DNA of 64,000 bases from an uncultured Flavihumibacter sp. (GCA_902168105.1 CABHOY010000030.1:307219-371218); one strand, 5' to 3'; shown: positions 26,758-35,255, numbered from the stretch's first letter. The notes: generated by a model not told the origin, from the letters alone. A program made the numbers and translations.

Positions 26758-26872
26758 TATATTTGTTCTAGAATGATAATCAATTACCTGTCTTTAAGAA
26801 GACAGACCAATCGCGTCACTCAGTTGCAATGTTGATATCGCCTCGTATTCATACCGAATGCGGGGCTTTTTA
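26758..26872 (+). ncRNA. Possible small non-coding RNA
   Basis: A -7 box TATATTTG (26758-26765) is followed by about 100 nt without an ORF. Within them are a 7-bp hairpin (CTGTCTT, loop TAAG, AAGACAG; 26788-26805) and, at the end, an 11-bp stem with two G-T pairs (26840-26850 with 26856-26866) followed by TTTTTATT. Promoter, structure and terminator in this order fit an independent transcript of about 105 nt starting near 26769. No -33 element is clear, and I recognise no known RNA family. Confidence 0.4.
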
Positions 26873-26889
26873 TTAACAAAACACTATAT

Positions 26890-27087
26890 TCATATAATAC
26901 ACTTTATGGCTGTATTTACCTTTCCGCCGTTATAAATAGCAAGCCTTAACCCGGCAAGTGAAACCAGTTCCACCTTTTTCAAAGCAAAGCATGGATCTCG
27001 TTCAGGGATCACCTGTATCGTTCTGCTTATCTCCCTATTAACCATCAGGTTACTCCGGGATATGCGGGAACGGAAATAACCAGAATA
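26890..27087 (-). pseudogene. Possible C-terminal remnant of a lost gene
   Basis: The minus frame ending with TGA at 26890 is open for 66 codons and reads like protein (YFRSRISRSNLMVNREISRT, KKVELVSLAGLRLAIYNGGK). The only ATG, at 27045, gives 51 residues. There is no plausible promoter or complete domain, and an in-frame TAG stops it upstream. It looks like the tail of a beta-rich protein. Coding capacity by chance is possible. Confidence 0.25.
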
Positions 27088-27149
27088 TTCCGACGCCTAC
27101 AACGATTTATATTTTTCCTTAATCTGTAAAATAGATTATCTTTATCCTT

Positions 27150-27806
27150 ATGAAGACTGTTGCCGTAAAAAATTATTCCAATCTGGTATTCGATCTGGGC
27201 GCCGTGCTGATAGACTGGAATCCCCGTTATCTCTACAATAAGATCTTTGCGACAGCAGCAGAAACCGACTTTTTTCTGAACCACGTCTGTACATCTGCCT
27301 GGAATGAAGAACAGGACGGTGGCCGAAGCCTCCAGGAAGCAACGGAGATGTTGGTAGACAAGTTTCCGAAGTTTGAGGCCGAAATACGGGCTTATTATGG
27401 CCGCTGGAAGGAAATGCTGGGCGGGCCTATAGAAGAAACAGTCGATATCTTACGGGAATTAAAGGAAAGTAATCAATATAAACTATACGCCCTCACCAAC
27501 TGGTCCAACGAGACATTCCCGCTGGCCCTTCTGACCTATCCTTTTTTGCAATGGTTTGACGGTATCGTAGTATCCGGCCGGGAGAAGATCCGGAAACCGG
27601 ACGCAGCATTTTACAATCTGCTGATCAATCGCTATGAACTGGACGCCTCTTCAACCCTGTTTATTGACGATAATGAGCGCAATATACACGGTGCGGCAGT
27701 CTGTGGCATAGATGGTGTTCATTTCACCTCTGCGGCCCAATTAACGGCCATTCTGAAAGAAAAAGCGATCCTGCCAGGATCTTTGCTTCATTCCCATACT
27801 TTTTAA
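27150..27806 (+). CDS. HAD family hydrolase (YihX-like subgroup)
   Basis: 218 residues. Motif I is NLVFDLGAVLIDWNP with nucleophile Asp15; Gly17 takes the place of the usual second aspartate, typical of the YihX-like branch. Motif II is LYALTNWSNETFPLA, motif III Lys in REKIRKPDAAFYNLLI, and motif IV FIDDNERNIHGA. The N-terminal helical cap lies at about 20-85. These proteins dephosphorylate small phosphometabolites such as sugar phosphates, but the substrate cannot be fixed. Stand-alone gene; the long palindrome lies just downstream. Confidence 0.92.
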   Translation: MKTVAVKNYSNLVFDLGAVLIDWNPRYLYNKIFATAAETDFFLNHVCTSAWNEEQDGGRSLQEATEMLVDKFPKFEAEIRAYYGRWKEMLGGPIEETVDILRELKESNQYKLYALTNWSNETFPLALLTYPFLQWFDGIVVSGREKIRKPDAAFYNLLINRYELDASSTLFIDDNERNIHGAAVCGIDGVHFTSAAQLTAILKEKAILPGSLLHSHTF

Positions 27807-28233
27807 TGCCAGGTAGCTCTGGTTTTACTCCGACGCGCCTACCTGGGTGTGTAGGGCTTAGCTTCGGTTACACATATCGCTTAGATAACGCTCATCCTAC
27901 GTTAATCCTACGTTCATGAACGTAGGATTAACGTAGGATGAGCGTTATCTAAGCGATATGTAACCGAATATTCTCTCCAAAGAAGCCAATTTCCATTACA
28001 CCCCTGTTTGCCACCCGCCTCTCTCCCTGATTTCTGAGCATCCGCCTGATTTTAAGAATACCTTAACGTTTCACAGATAAACTTTATGTAACATCCCTAG
28101 TTCAAATACGTTAAAAGGTAGTGCTGCTCTTCAATCCAGCTGTTGGCACACTTCCTGTTATACTGATACATAACAGCCCGTCTCATTTCCTCCCCGTACC
28201 TGTTGAAAGAACAACAAATAAAAACCCGTGAAT
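27807..28233. other. Non-coding region dominated by a long palindrome
   Basis: 427 bp between the HAD gene and the DUF4136 lipoprotein. It contains the 106-bp inverted repeat 27863-27968. A weak 8-bp hairpin (27809-27816 with 27839-27846) lies before it. The remaining 260 bp presumably hold the promoter of the lipoprotein-barrel pair, but no TAnnTTTG box is convincing. Confidence 0.6.
27863..27968. repeat. 106-bp near-perfect palindrome
   Basis: Centre between 27916 and 27917 with no loop. 45 bp on each side are perfectly complementary (27872-27916 with 27917-27961). After a 2-nt insertion on the left (27870-27871) seven further bases pair (27863-27869 with 27962-27968). The arms contain two copies of CCTACGTT (TCCTACGTTAA then TCCTACGTTCA). 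A perfect stem this long with no spacer and no T run is far beyond a normal terminator. Confidence 0.9.
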
Positions 28234-28869
28234 ATGAAAAGAGTCATGTTATTTATTAGCGCAGCATTGGGCGTAGTACTGTCATTCAGTAGTTGTGGGA
28301 AAGACCCGCTGAAGGATATGACAGAAGATGAATCAAGGATCTATGTAACAAACCGTGCAGACAGTGTTGATTTCACGTCTTACAAAACCTTTAGTATTGC
28401 CGATTCCGTAGCCGTCGCCACTAATTCAAATACAGAAGAGCGTGCGCTGACCGACTATGATAAAAAACTGATCGCAGACGTTACGCAGTCGTTGACGGCA
28501 AGAGGTTACACACAAGTGAGCAGGGCAGCCAAACCAGACCTTGCAGTGAACCTTACACGTATTGACAACACTTACAGTGCTGTTATTTACGATCCCGGTT
28601 ACTGGAGCGGTATAGGTGGCTATTTTGATCCGTTTTACTGGGGTTACCCTGGATATGGGTATTACTGGCCTACGTACTACCAGGTATACCAGAAAGAGCG
28701 CGCTGTGTCTATCGACATTGTTGACCTGAAAAATCCGAAGAACAATCAGCTGATGGCTATATGGAACGCCATGTTACGAGGTAGTGGCGTATGGAACATC
28801 AGCAACGTTGACAGCATGGTTTCTGCGGTTTTCGCACAGTCAACCTACCTGAAAGCAAACAACAATTAA
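28234..28869 (+). CDS. DUF4136 lipoprotein
   Basis: 211 residues from the ATG at 28234 (a GTG two codons upstream is less likely). Lipoprotein signal MKRVMLFISA to SFSSC with Cys21. The body follows the DUF4136 pattern: an early DFTSYKTFSIAD strand, LIADVTQSLTARGYTQVSRA, then PDLAVNLTRID and an aromatic GYYWPTYYQVY loop, and a conserved VSIDIVDLKNPKNNQLMAIW strand pair. The family is periplasmic or outer-membrane attached and functionally uncharacterised. The barrel gene follows 22 bp later, so the two are co-transcribed and probably act together in the envelope. Confidence 0.9.
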   Translation: MKRVMLFISAALGVVLSFSSCGKDPLKDMTEDESRIYVTNRADSVDFTSYKTFSIADSVAVATNSNTEERALTDYDKKLIADVTQSLTARGYTQVSRAAKPDLAVNLTRIDNTYSAVIYDPGYWSGIGGYFDPFYWGYPGYGYYWPTYYQVYQKERAVSIDIVDLKNPKNNQLMAIWNAMLRGSGVWNISNVDSMVSAVFAQSTYLKANNN

Positions 28870-28891
28870 TGAATCACTTAAAGAGACTGAG

Positions 28892-29512
28892 ATGAAAAGT
28901 ATAAAGCTTTGGATACTGACGATGATCGCTTTCCTGGGAGTACAATCCGCTTTTGCACAGGTACGTTCTCCTTTATCCATTTACGCGGATTATTCAATTG
29001 CACAACCCTTCGGTTCGTTGAAGGATTATTCAGATAAAACCAGCTTCCGTGGATGGAAGGCCGGCATTCAATATAACCTCAATGACAGGTTTGCGGTTGG
29101 CCTGCAAAGCGGTTATCAGCAATTTTATCAGCGGTTACCGCGTGCAGTATATCCCACAAAGAGCGGCGATATCTCGGCTGTACAAACCCGCACACTGGAG
29201 GTGACACCAATACTGGCCACTGTTCAGTACCAGCTGGCCAAACCAGAGGCTGCCATCATTCCTTATGTAGGAGTAGGCGTTGGTACGGTAAATATGTTAT
29301 ACAATAAATATTGGGGTGAATTTACAGACAGAGATAACAGCTGGCAGTTTGCCGCTTCTCCTGAAATAGGCTTCAATATTCCTTTTGGCAAGGGATCTCC
29401 GTTATTATTCAATGCCAGCGTACAGTATACTTATTCACCATACAAGCTGGCTGAGATCACAAGTTATAACGCAGTGCAGGCGAACGTGGGATTGAGATTG
29501 CATATTAACTAA
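28892..29512 (+). CDS. Small outer-membrane beta-barrel protein
   Basis: 206 residues with a signal peptide (about 1-22, VQSAFAQ). The mature part has about eight amphipathic strands with Tyr/Phe at the ends (FAVGLQSGYQQFYQRLP, ILATVQYQLAKPEAAIIPYV, LFNASVQYTYSPY) and ends in VGLRLHIN, as in the OmpX/OmpW-size porin-like family. Second gene of the unit with the DUF4136 lipoprotein, followed directly by a strong terminator. Confidence 0.88.
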   Translation: MKSIKLWILTMIAFLGVQSAFAQVRSPLSIYADYSIAQPFGSLKDYSDKTSFRGWKAGIQYNLNDRFAVGLQSGYQQFYQRLPRAVYPTKSGDISAVQTRTLEVTPILATVQYQLAKPEAAIIPYVGVGVGTVNMLYNKYWGEFTDRDNSWQFAASPEIGFNIPFGKGSPLLFNASVQYTYSPYKLAEITSYNAVQANVGLRLHIN

Positions 29513-29550
29513 GTATACATATACTATAAAGAACCACTTTTCCGAGGGAG

Positions 29551-29579
29551 GGTCCTGTATCATTACAGGACCTTTTTTT
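29551..29579 (+). terminator. Terminator after the barrel gene
   Basis: 9-bp perfect stem (GGTCCTGTA, loop TCAT, TACAGGACC), then seven T. Its end overlaps the stop codon of the convergent apbE gene by two bases. Confidence 0.88.
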
Positions 29580-30600
29580 ATCTGATAAGTAATTGTTCGA
29601 AACCCGGAGAAAAGCGTTCCTGTATTTTACCATTTGCATCCTTATAAATGAAATAAGCTTCCAGTCCGTATCCCGGATGTTCCCTGATAAATGCGAGGCC
29701 CTTTTCTACCCCCATTAAGATCAGTGCATTGTCAAATCCGTCTGCCGTAATTGCATCCCTGGCAATGACCGTTACACTAACGATGTTACTGTGTAACGCT
29801 TCTCCGGTAGCCGGATCAATACTATGCGCAAAACGGGTGCCTCCCTGATCAAAGAAACGACGGTAGTTGCCGCTGGTCGTAACAGCCCTCTTGTCCAACG
29901 CCAATAACGCCTGCATGGGATAAGCCTCATCATTGGCAGCGGGGCGTTCAATGCCTACCGTCCATATCTTCCCATGTTGGTTATGACCGCTGCTGCACAA
30001 TTCACCACCGACATCCACCAGGTAGTTACTGATCCCCTTTTGCTCCAGAAAGCGAGCCATTACATCCGAAGTATATCCCTGTGCAATACCATTACAATCA
30101 ATCTCCACGCCATGCTTCTTTTTAATGAGTTGCCGGCCACGCACCTTTAAATACCTGTAACCTACATATTGCAGGATACGCTTCAGACTATCAGGGGCCG
30201 GCACCTGCTGTACGGCAGGTCTACGCACCCCAAATCCCCATGCATCTACCAGGGGCTTTACAGTAATATCGAAAGCACCTTTTGTGGCTTTACTGATCTC
30301 TGTTGACCGCAGTACGACAGCCTGCATATGAGTATCCATAAGCACAGCATTCCCTTCATTAAACCGGTTAATGAGAGAGCTTGGCTTATACAGGGACAAA
30401 GACTGATCAATGTCTGCAAAAACTGAATCTATCCCATGCTGGAGAGAAGTCGTATCGTCGGAAAGATACTTGATGATATAGTAGGTACCCTGCGCCTGTC
30501 CCTCCACTGTTACCAATCGCTGGGCAAAAGTGTTAAAACTGGTGCAGAGTATAATAAACAAAATAACAAGCTGTTGCACAATGGCCCGTCTGTCCGTCAT
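29578..30600 (-). CDS. apbE: FAD:protein FMN transferase
   Basis: 340 residues with a signal peptide (about 1-26, FNTFAQ), typical of exported ApbE, which attaches FMN to threonines of partner flavoproteins such as NqrB/NqrC or RnfG. Motifs: EGQAQGTYYIIKY at the start, DITVKPLVDAWGFG, EIDCNGIAQGYTSDVMARFL, YLVDVGGELCSSG, SGNYRRFF and ATGEALHSNIVSVTVIA with the metal-binding ADGFDNALILMG. It lies 40 bp downstream of the glutaryl-CoA dehydrogenase gene and may be co-transcribed with it, though the link is not functional in any obvious way. The target flavoprotein is not in the window. Confidence 0.93.
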   Translation of the reverse strand: MTDRRAIVQQLVILFIILCTSFNTFAQRLVTVEGQAQGTYYIIKYLSDDTTSLQHGIDSVFADIDQSLSLYKPSSLINRFNEGNAVLMDTHMQAVVLRSTEISKATKGAFDITVKPLVDAWGFGVRRPAVQQVPAPDSLKRILQYVGYRYLKVRGRQLIKKKHGVEIDCNGIAQGYTSDVMARFLEQKGISNYLVDVGGELCSSGHNQHGKIWTVGIERPAANDEAYPMQALLALDKRAVTTSGNYRRFFDQGGTRFAHSIDPATGEALHSNIVSVTVIARDAITADGFDNALILMGVEKGLAFIREHPGYGLEAYFIYKDANGKIQERFSPGFEQLLIR

Positions 30601-30640
30601 AGCAGATATGAAAATTTATTGCGGAAGATAGGCAATTGCG

Positions 30641-31828
30641 TCAATGAAAAGCATCCAGACCGGTAATATCCTGGCCGGTGATGAGCAGGTGGATCTCATG
30701 CGTTCCTTCATAGGTGATCACGCTTTCCAGGTTCATCATGTGGCGCATGATCGGGTATTCTCCGGTGATACCCATACCGCCCAAAATCTGACGGGCATCC
30801 CTGGCGATATTGGTGGCTATTTCACAGGCATTACGTTTAGCCATGGATATCTGGGCAGGAGTAGCTTTTCCTTCATTTTTGAGAACGCCCAGGCGCCAGT
30901 TCATCAGCTGGGCTTTGGTGATCTCTGTTACCATTTCCGCCAGTTTTTTCTGCGTGAGCTGAAACCCGGCAATAGGTCTGTCAAATTGTATACGTTCTTT
31001 CGCATATCGCAAAGCGGTGTCATAACAATCCATCGCAGCACCGGTTACTCCCCAGGCAATTCCGTAGCGGGCGGAAGACAAACAACTGAGTGGTCCTTTC
31101 AAACCTTTCACATTGGGCAGGATGTTTTCTTTGGGCACTCTTACGTTATCAAATACCAGTTCACCTGTAGCACTGGCTCTAAGGCTCCATTTACCTTTGG
31201 TTTCGGGTGTAGAGAACCCCTCCATTCCCCTTTCCACAATAATACCCCTGATAACACCTTCCTCGTCCTTCGCCCATACAACGGCTATCTGTGCAAAAGG
31301 GGCATTGGAGATCCACATTTTGGCGCCATTGAGAATGACGTGGTCCCCGTCCTCTTTAAAATGCGTGATCATACCGGAAGGATTGGAGCCGAAGTCGGGC
31401 TCTGTTAGTCCAAAACAACCCATCCATTCTCCTGAAGCCAGTTTCGGCAGGTATTTACGCTTTTGCGCTTCACTGCCGAAGGTAAAGATAGGGTACATCA
31501 CCAGGGAGCCTTGAACAGAGGCGGTAGACCTGATCCCGCTGTCTCCTCTTTCCAGTTCCTGCATCATCAGTCCGTAAGCTATGTGGTCCATACCTCCGCC
31601 ACCGTATTCCTGTGGTATGGTCGGGCCAAAGCAGCCCAGATCTCCCAGCCCTTTAATAATGTGCGAGGGAAAGGCGGCATGCTGACAGGCATCTTCAATG
31701 ATAGGGGAAATTTCTTTTTTCACCCATTGCCTTACAGCATCACGTACCATCAGATGTTCTTCGGTCAACAAATCGTCTACGTGGAAATAATCGGGGGATT
31801 GAAACAGGTCTTTAAGCATGTGGAACAC
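30641..31828 (-). CDS. gcdH: Glutaryl-CoA dehydrogenase
   Basis: 395 residues, full-length acyl-CoA dehydrogenase. The order of motifs follows glutaryl-CoA dehydrogenase rather than other subfamilies: STASVQGSLVMYPIFTFGSE, CFGLTEPDFGSNPSGM (FAD), KWSLRASATGELVFDNVRVP, GPLSCLSSARYGIAWG, ERIQFDRPIAGFQLTQKKLA and the C-terminal NLESVITYEGTHEIHLLITG, in which the Glu of YEGTH is the catalytic base. It oxidises and decarboxylates glutaryl-CoA to crotonyl-CoA in lysine/tryptophan breakdown. A hydroxyacyl-CoA dehydrogenase at 37276 could act later in the route. The start at 31828 could also be Met4. Confidence 0.88.
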   Translation of the reverse strand: MFHMLKDLFQSPDYFHVDDLLTEEHLMVRDAVRQWVKKEISPIIEDACQHAAFPSHIIKGLGDLGCFGPTIPQEYGGGGMDHIAYGLMMQELERGDSGIRSTASVQGSLVMYPIFTFGSEAQKRKYLPKLASGEWMGCFGLTEPDFGSNPSGMITHFKEDGDHVILNGAKMWISNAPFAQIAVVWAKDEEGVIRGIIVERGMEGFSTPETKGKWSLRASATGELVFDNVRVPKENILPNVKGLKGPLSCLSSARYGIAWGVTGAAMDCYDTALRYAKERIQFDRPIAGFQLTQKKLAEMVTEITKAQLMNWRLGVLKNEGKATPAQISMAKRNACEIATNIARDARQILGGMGITGEYPIMRHMMNLESVITYEGTHEIHLLITGQDITGLDAFH

Positions 31829-31870
31829 GTTTTATAAGTCTTCCCAATTTAAGATTTCATCCACAAAAAA

Positions 31871-31925
31871 AGTCCATAGTCTGAAGAACATTCCCGAAGC
31901 GGGAAGATTCCACTGACTATGGACT
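31871..31925 (-). terminator. Two-level terminator after pyrF
   Basis: Outer arms of 11 bp (31871-31881 with 31915-31925) enclose a second 6-bp hairpin (TTCCCG, loop AAG, CGGGAA; 31891-31905). On the minus strand the outer stem is followed by seven T. It lies about 25 bp after the pyrF stop and separates pyrF from gcdH. Confidence 0.85.
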
Positions 31926-31949
31926 GCATTATTGGTGGCTTTGAGTCGC

Positions 31950-32777
31950 TTAACTGTTGGCCAATGACTGATTTACTTCGAGGCACTCTGCCATTTCCTG
32001 CTGCAGCTGCTGGGCAGCGATGCGGGCATCGTTGGCAAAGTCTTCTCCGTTACCGGCATAAATGATTGAGCGGCTGGCGTTTACCAATAAGCCGCAATCT
32101 TTGTTCATGGCCTGTGTAGAGATCTCCTGCAGGTTGCCTCCCTGAGCGCCAACACCGGGCACCAGGAAGAAATGGTCCGGCACCAGCTGACGGATATAAC
32201 CTAACTGGGCGGTTTGGGTGGCCCCAACCACAAACATCAGGTTATCAGGTGTTCCCCAGGTCATACCGGCCTTCATTACCTTTTCGTAAAGGAATTCATC
32301 GCCGGACTGTTGTAACTGGAAATCCTGGCTGCCCTCGTTGGAGGTCAGCCCCAGCATGATGGTCCATTTTTCATTGAAGGAAAGAAAAGGCAGTACGCTG
32401 TCGCGACCCATGTAAGGCGCCACGGTCACTGCATCGAAATTATATGTTTCAAAGAATGTTTTGGCGTATTGTGTGGAGGTATTGCCTATATCACCACGTT
32501 TGGCGTCTGCAATAGTAAACAGGCCGGAAGGAATGTACTCAACCGTGCGTTGCAGGCTTTCCCATCCACGGATACCCATACACTCGTAAAAAGCCGTATT
32601 GATCTTGTAGGATACGCAAAGGTCCTTTGTGGCATCAATGATCGCCTTGTTAAAAGCAAATACCGGGTCGGGATGTGAGAGTAAATGGCGGGGGATCTTA
32701 TGGAGATCCGTGTCTAATCCCACACAGAGATAAGATTGCCTCTCCTTAATCAGATTCACCAGTTCCTGTCTGTTCAT
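31950..32777 (-). CDS. pyrF: Orotidine 5'-phosphate decarboxylase (type 2)
   Basis: 275 residues, the longer type 2 form. CVGLDTD at 18-24, VSYKINTAFYECMG (substrate lysine), and the catalytic DAKRGDIGNT at 91-100 with Asp91, Lys93 and Asp96. Later PGVGAQGGNL and VNASRSIIYAG close the phosphate site. It makes UMP from OMP in pyrimidine synthesis. Stand-alone gene between a -7 box at 32798-32805 and the terminator at 31871-31925. Confidence 0.95.
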   Translation of the reverse strand: MNRQELVNLIKERQSYLCVGLDTDLHKIPRHLLSHPDPVFAFNKAIIDATKDLCVSYKINTAFYECMGIRGWESLQRTVEYIPSGLFTIADAKRGDIGNTSTQYAKTFFETYNFDAVTVAPYMGRDSVLPFLSFNEKWTIMLGLTSNEGSQDFQLQQSGDEFLYEKVMKAGMTWGTPDNLMFVVGATQTAQLGYIRQLVPDHFFLVPGVGAQGGNLQEISTQAMNKDCGLLVNASRSIIYAGNGEDFANDARIAAQQLQQEMAECLEVNQSLANS

Positions 32778-32797
32778 AAAATGATTGATTTGGGGCG

Positions 32798-32805
32798 CAA
32801 AGTTA
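32798..32805 (-). promoter_or_regulatory. Possible -7 box of pyrF
   Basis: Minus-strand TAACTTTG matches TAnnTTTG, 21 bp before the pyrF ATG. Confidence 0.45.
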
Positions 32806-32940
32806 AGTAAAACTTAAGCAATGCCGTTTGAAATGAAATATTAGCAAATTCTGGAATACAGTTTCCGGTTTTATATAAATATAATAAAAGAATCTGAAAG
32901 TATCTGACCGTTTAGCCAGCTACCGCTCAACCCCGTCTAT

Positions 32941-32972
32941 TTGGATTTCTAAAAATTAGTTCCTAACTTTTG
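32941..32972 (+). promoter_or_regulatory. Possible promoter of the sugar isomerase-oxidoreductase unit
   Basis: TTG at 32941-32943 and TAACTTTTG at 32964-32972 are separated by 20 nt, close to the Bacteroidota -33/-7 layout, though the -7 box has one extra T. The gene starts at 32999. Confidence 0.4.
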
Positions 32973-32998
32973 ACCACCGCGTTCATGAAAAAACTGAT

Positions 32999-33859
32999 AT
33001 GAAAAACTACTACAGGTCATTATTTTTAGCCCTCTTCCTTGTCGCTTTGCAATCGAATGCACAAGTGAAGGTACCACAGGTCGGAGTTGCCACTTCCCGT
33101 TCCAATGACAGTCTGCTACATACAGCCGGGTATGATTACATTGAAGAAGGTGTACAGAAACTGCTGTCGCCCGCCATACCGGAAGACACGTTCAGGATGC
33201 AGCTAGCACAGCTGCGGAAATTGAAGGTGAAGGTGCAGGCATGCAATGTCTTTTTTCCGGGAGAGATCCGGCTGACCGGCAGCAATGTCAATGAGCAACA
33301 GGTACTTACCTATGTTGACGGTGTAATGGCCAGAGCAAAACAGGCCGGAATTAAATTAATTGTATTGGGTAGCGGCAATTCCCGCAAACTACCAGATAAC
33401 TATAATAAAGACACCGCCACCCTTCAGTTTATCGATCTGTGTCGTAAAATGGCGGTTGTCGCCGGGAAATACGATTGCGTGATCGCTATTGAAAATCTGA
33501 ACAGCACAGAGACCAACTTTGTGAATACCCTGGCGGAAGCAGATGCTATCGTAACAGCTGTAAAACATCCTAATTTCAAACTAACTGCCGATATCTATCA
33601 TATGCTGAAAGAGCATGAATCGCCCGATGTGATCAAAAAGGCCAGAAAGAACCTGGTACATTGTCACATTGCAGAAAGGGAGAAAAGAACGGCTCCCGGC
33701 TCCACGGGCGATGATGTAGCGCCTTATATAGCGGCATTGGCCAGCATCCGGTATACCGGCAGGATCTCTCTTGAATGCCGCTGGGATAATATGGCCACTC
33801 AGGCAAAACCTACGCTGGACTATATGCACAACCAGATAAATACAGCTTACAAACAGTAA
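32999..33859 (+). CDS. Exported sugar phosphate isomerase/epimerase-like TIM-barrel protein
   Basis: 286 residues with a signal peptide (about 1-21, LQSNAQ). The rest is an AP-endonuclease-2/xylose-isomerase-like TIM barrel: YDYIEEGVQKLLSP at the start, CVIAIENLNSTETNF (metal-binding Glu), FKLTADIYHMLKE (Asp and His), LVHCHIAERE (His) and ISLECRWDN (Glu). These match the metal-site pattern of the family. It lies 21 bp before a Tat-exported oxidoreductase, so both are envelope proteins that probably handle a sugar or cyclitol; the exact reaction is unknown. Confidence 0.87.
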   Translation: MKNYYRSLFLALFLVALQSNAQVKVPQVGVATSRSNDSLLHTAGYDYIEEGVQKLLSPAIPEDTFRMQLAQLRKLKVKVQACNVFFPGEIRLTGSNVNEQQVLTYVDGVMARAKQAGIKLIVLGSGNSRKLPDNYNKDTATLQFIDLCRKMAVVAGKYDCVIAIENLNSTETNFVNTLAEADAIVTAVKHPNFKLTADIYHMLKEHESPDVIKKARKNLVHCHIAEREKRTAPGSTGDDVAPYIAALASIRYTGRISLECRWDNMATQAKPTLDYMHNQINTAYKQ

Positions 33860-33880
33860 ACAACTTTAAATCTATATAGA

Positions 33881-35236
33881 ATGAAATCACGTCGTGAATT
33901 CCTTAAAGAATCCCTGCTCACCGGCGCAGGTGTTACAATCAGTGCCATGGGACTGTCTGCAAGCAGCTATGCACGTATTATGGGCGCCAATGACAGGGTC
34001 AACGTAGGACTCGTAGGATTTTCTGATCGTGCGAGGCAGACCTTACTTCCCTGCTTCTTTAACAACAACAAGGAACTGAACTTTGATCTGATCGCCGTAT
34101 CTGATATCTGGAATCGCAGACGTGAGGAAGGGAAGGCATTCCTGGAAAAGAAGGCGGGACATGAGGTAAAGGCCTGCATCAATAATGATGAATTATACAA
34201 AATGAAGGACCTGGATGCGGTAGTCATTGCTACCGCCGATTTCCAGCACGCCTATCATACCATCGAGGCTGTAGGTAACAGGATGGACGTATACTGCGAA
34301 AAACCATTCGCAGAAACCATGGACGACGCCCGCAAAGCACTGAAAGCAGTAAAGGCTTCCGGAAAGATATTCCAGGTAGGTACACAACGCCGTAGCGGCG
34401 ATAGCTACCATGCTGCCAACAAATTCATCAATGAAGGTAAATTCGGTCCTATCACCATGGTAGAGATGACCTGGAACGTAAACCAACCGGGACGCTGGCG
34501 CAGACCGACACTGGTGAACGAGATCCGCGAATCAGATGTAGATTGGCAACGTTTCCTGGCCGGTCGTCCAAAAGATAAATGGGACCCGCGTAAATACCTG
34601 GAATACCGCCTGTTCTGGCCTTATTCCTCCGGTATCTTCGGTCAGTGGATGACCCACCAGATCGATACTGTACATTGGTTCAGCGGCCTGAAACATCCGC
34701 GTAGCGCAGTAGCCAATGGTGGTATTTATATGTGGAAAGACGGCCGTTCTAATGCCGATACGATCACTGCTGTATTTGAATATGGCCCTGAGAATGATCC
34801 CAAAACTGGTTTCCAGGTAGCGTACAGCTCAAGGTTCTCCAATTCCGCCGGTGGTACCAAAGAAATGTATTATTCTAACGGTGGTACTATCGATATTGAC
34901 AAGAACAAGATCAGCCCTACCGGCGGTCTTACAGAAAGGGAAGCCAAAGAAATGGGCATGCATGCCAACCTGCTGCCTGAAATGACATTGTCTTCCAACG
35001 AGGTCAAAGTGGCTACTTCTGCCAACATGGGAGGAGATCCGCTGACCAACGCACATATGCGTAACTGGATGCAGAGCGTACGTGACCGCAAACCGGCAAA
35101 TGCGCCTATCGAAGCAGCCTACTCCCACTCTATTGCCCTCATCATGGCTAATGCCGCTTATCGTACTGGCATGAAAGCTACTTTTGATGAATCTACTCAG
35201 GAAGTAATGGTTGGTGGCAAGCCATTCTTAATATAA
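33881..35236 (+). CDS. Tat-exported Gfo/Idh/MocA family oxidoreductase
   Basis: 451 residues. Twin-arginine signal SRREFLKESLLTGAGV at 3-18, followed by a Rossmann domain (VNVGLVGFSDRARQ, ADFQHAYHTIEAVG) with the family's DVYCEKPFAE (Lys141) and the GxRR-type VGTQRRSGDSYHAANKF. The C-terminal beta-sheet domain includes GIFGQWMTHQIDTVHWF. Exported members bind NAD(P) tightly and act on glycosides or sugars, for example by redox-assisted cleavage. It is in an operon with the isomerase 21 bp upstream and ends at terminator 35256-35290. Confidence 0.92.
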   Translation: MKSRREFLKESLLTGAGVTISAMGLSASSYARIMGANDRVNVGLVGFSDRARQTLLPCFFNNNKELNFDLIAVSDIWNRRREEGKAFLEKKAGHEVKACINNDELYKMKDLDAVVIATADFQHAYHTIEAVGNRMDVYCEKPFAETMDDARKALKAVKASGKIFQVGTQRRSGDSYHAANKFINEGKFGPITMVEMTWNVNQPGRWRRPTLVNEIRESDVDWQRFLAGRPKDKWDPRKYLEYRLFWPYSSGIFGQWMTHQIDTVHWFSGLKHPRSAVANGGIYMWKDGRSNADTITAVFEYGPENDPKTGFQVAYSSRFSNSAGGTKEMYYSNGGTIDIDKNKISPTGGLTEREAKEMGMHANLLPEMTLSSNEVKVATSANMGGDPLTNAHMRNWMQSVRDRKPANAPIEAAYSHSIALIMANAAYRTGMKATFDESTQEVMVGGKPFLI

Positions 35237-35255
35237 TCGTTCTCTTGCTATAAAG

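Noticed and set aside
27809..27846. Hairpin CCAGGTAG/CTACCTGG as the HAD gene terminator
   Set aside because: Only 8 bp with a 22-nt loop and no T run.
27863..27968. Reading the palindrome as an insertion-sequence end or attachment site
   Set aside because: No transposase or integrase, no target duplication, and no partner copy in the window.
32803..32817. TTAAG and CTTAA half-sites upstream of pyrF, like the Crp/Fnr operators
   Set aside because: The spacer is 5 nt instead of 4, the half-site overlaps the -7 box, and no TTTG element lies at 36.5 nt.
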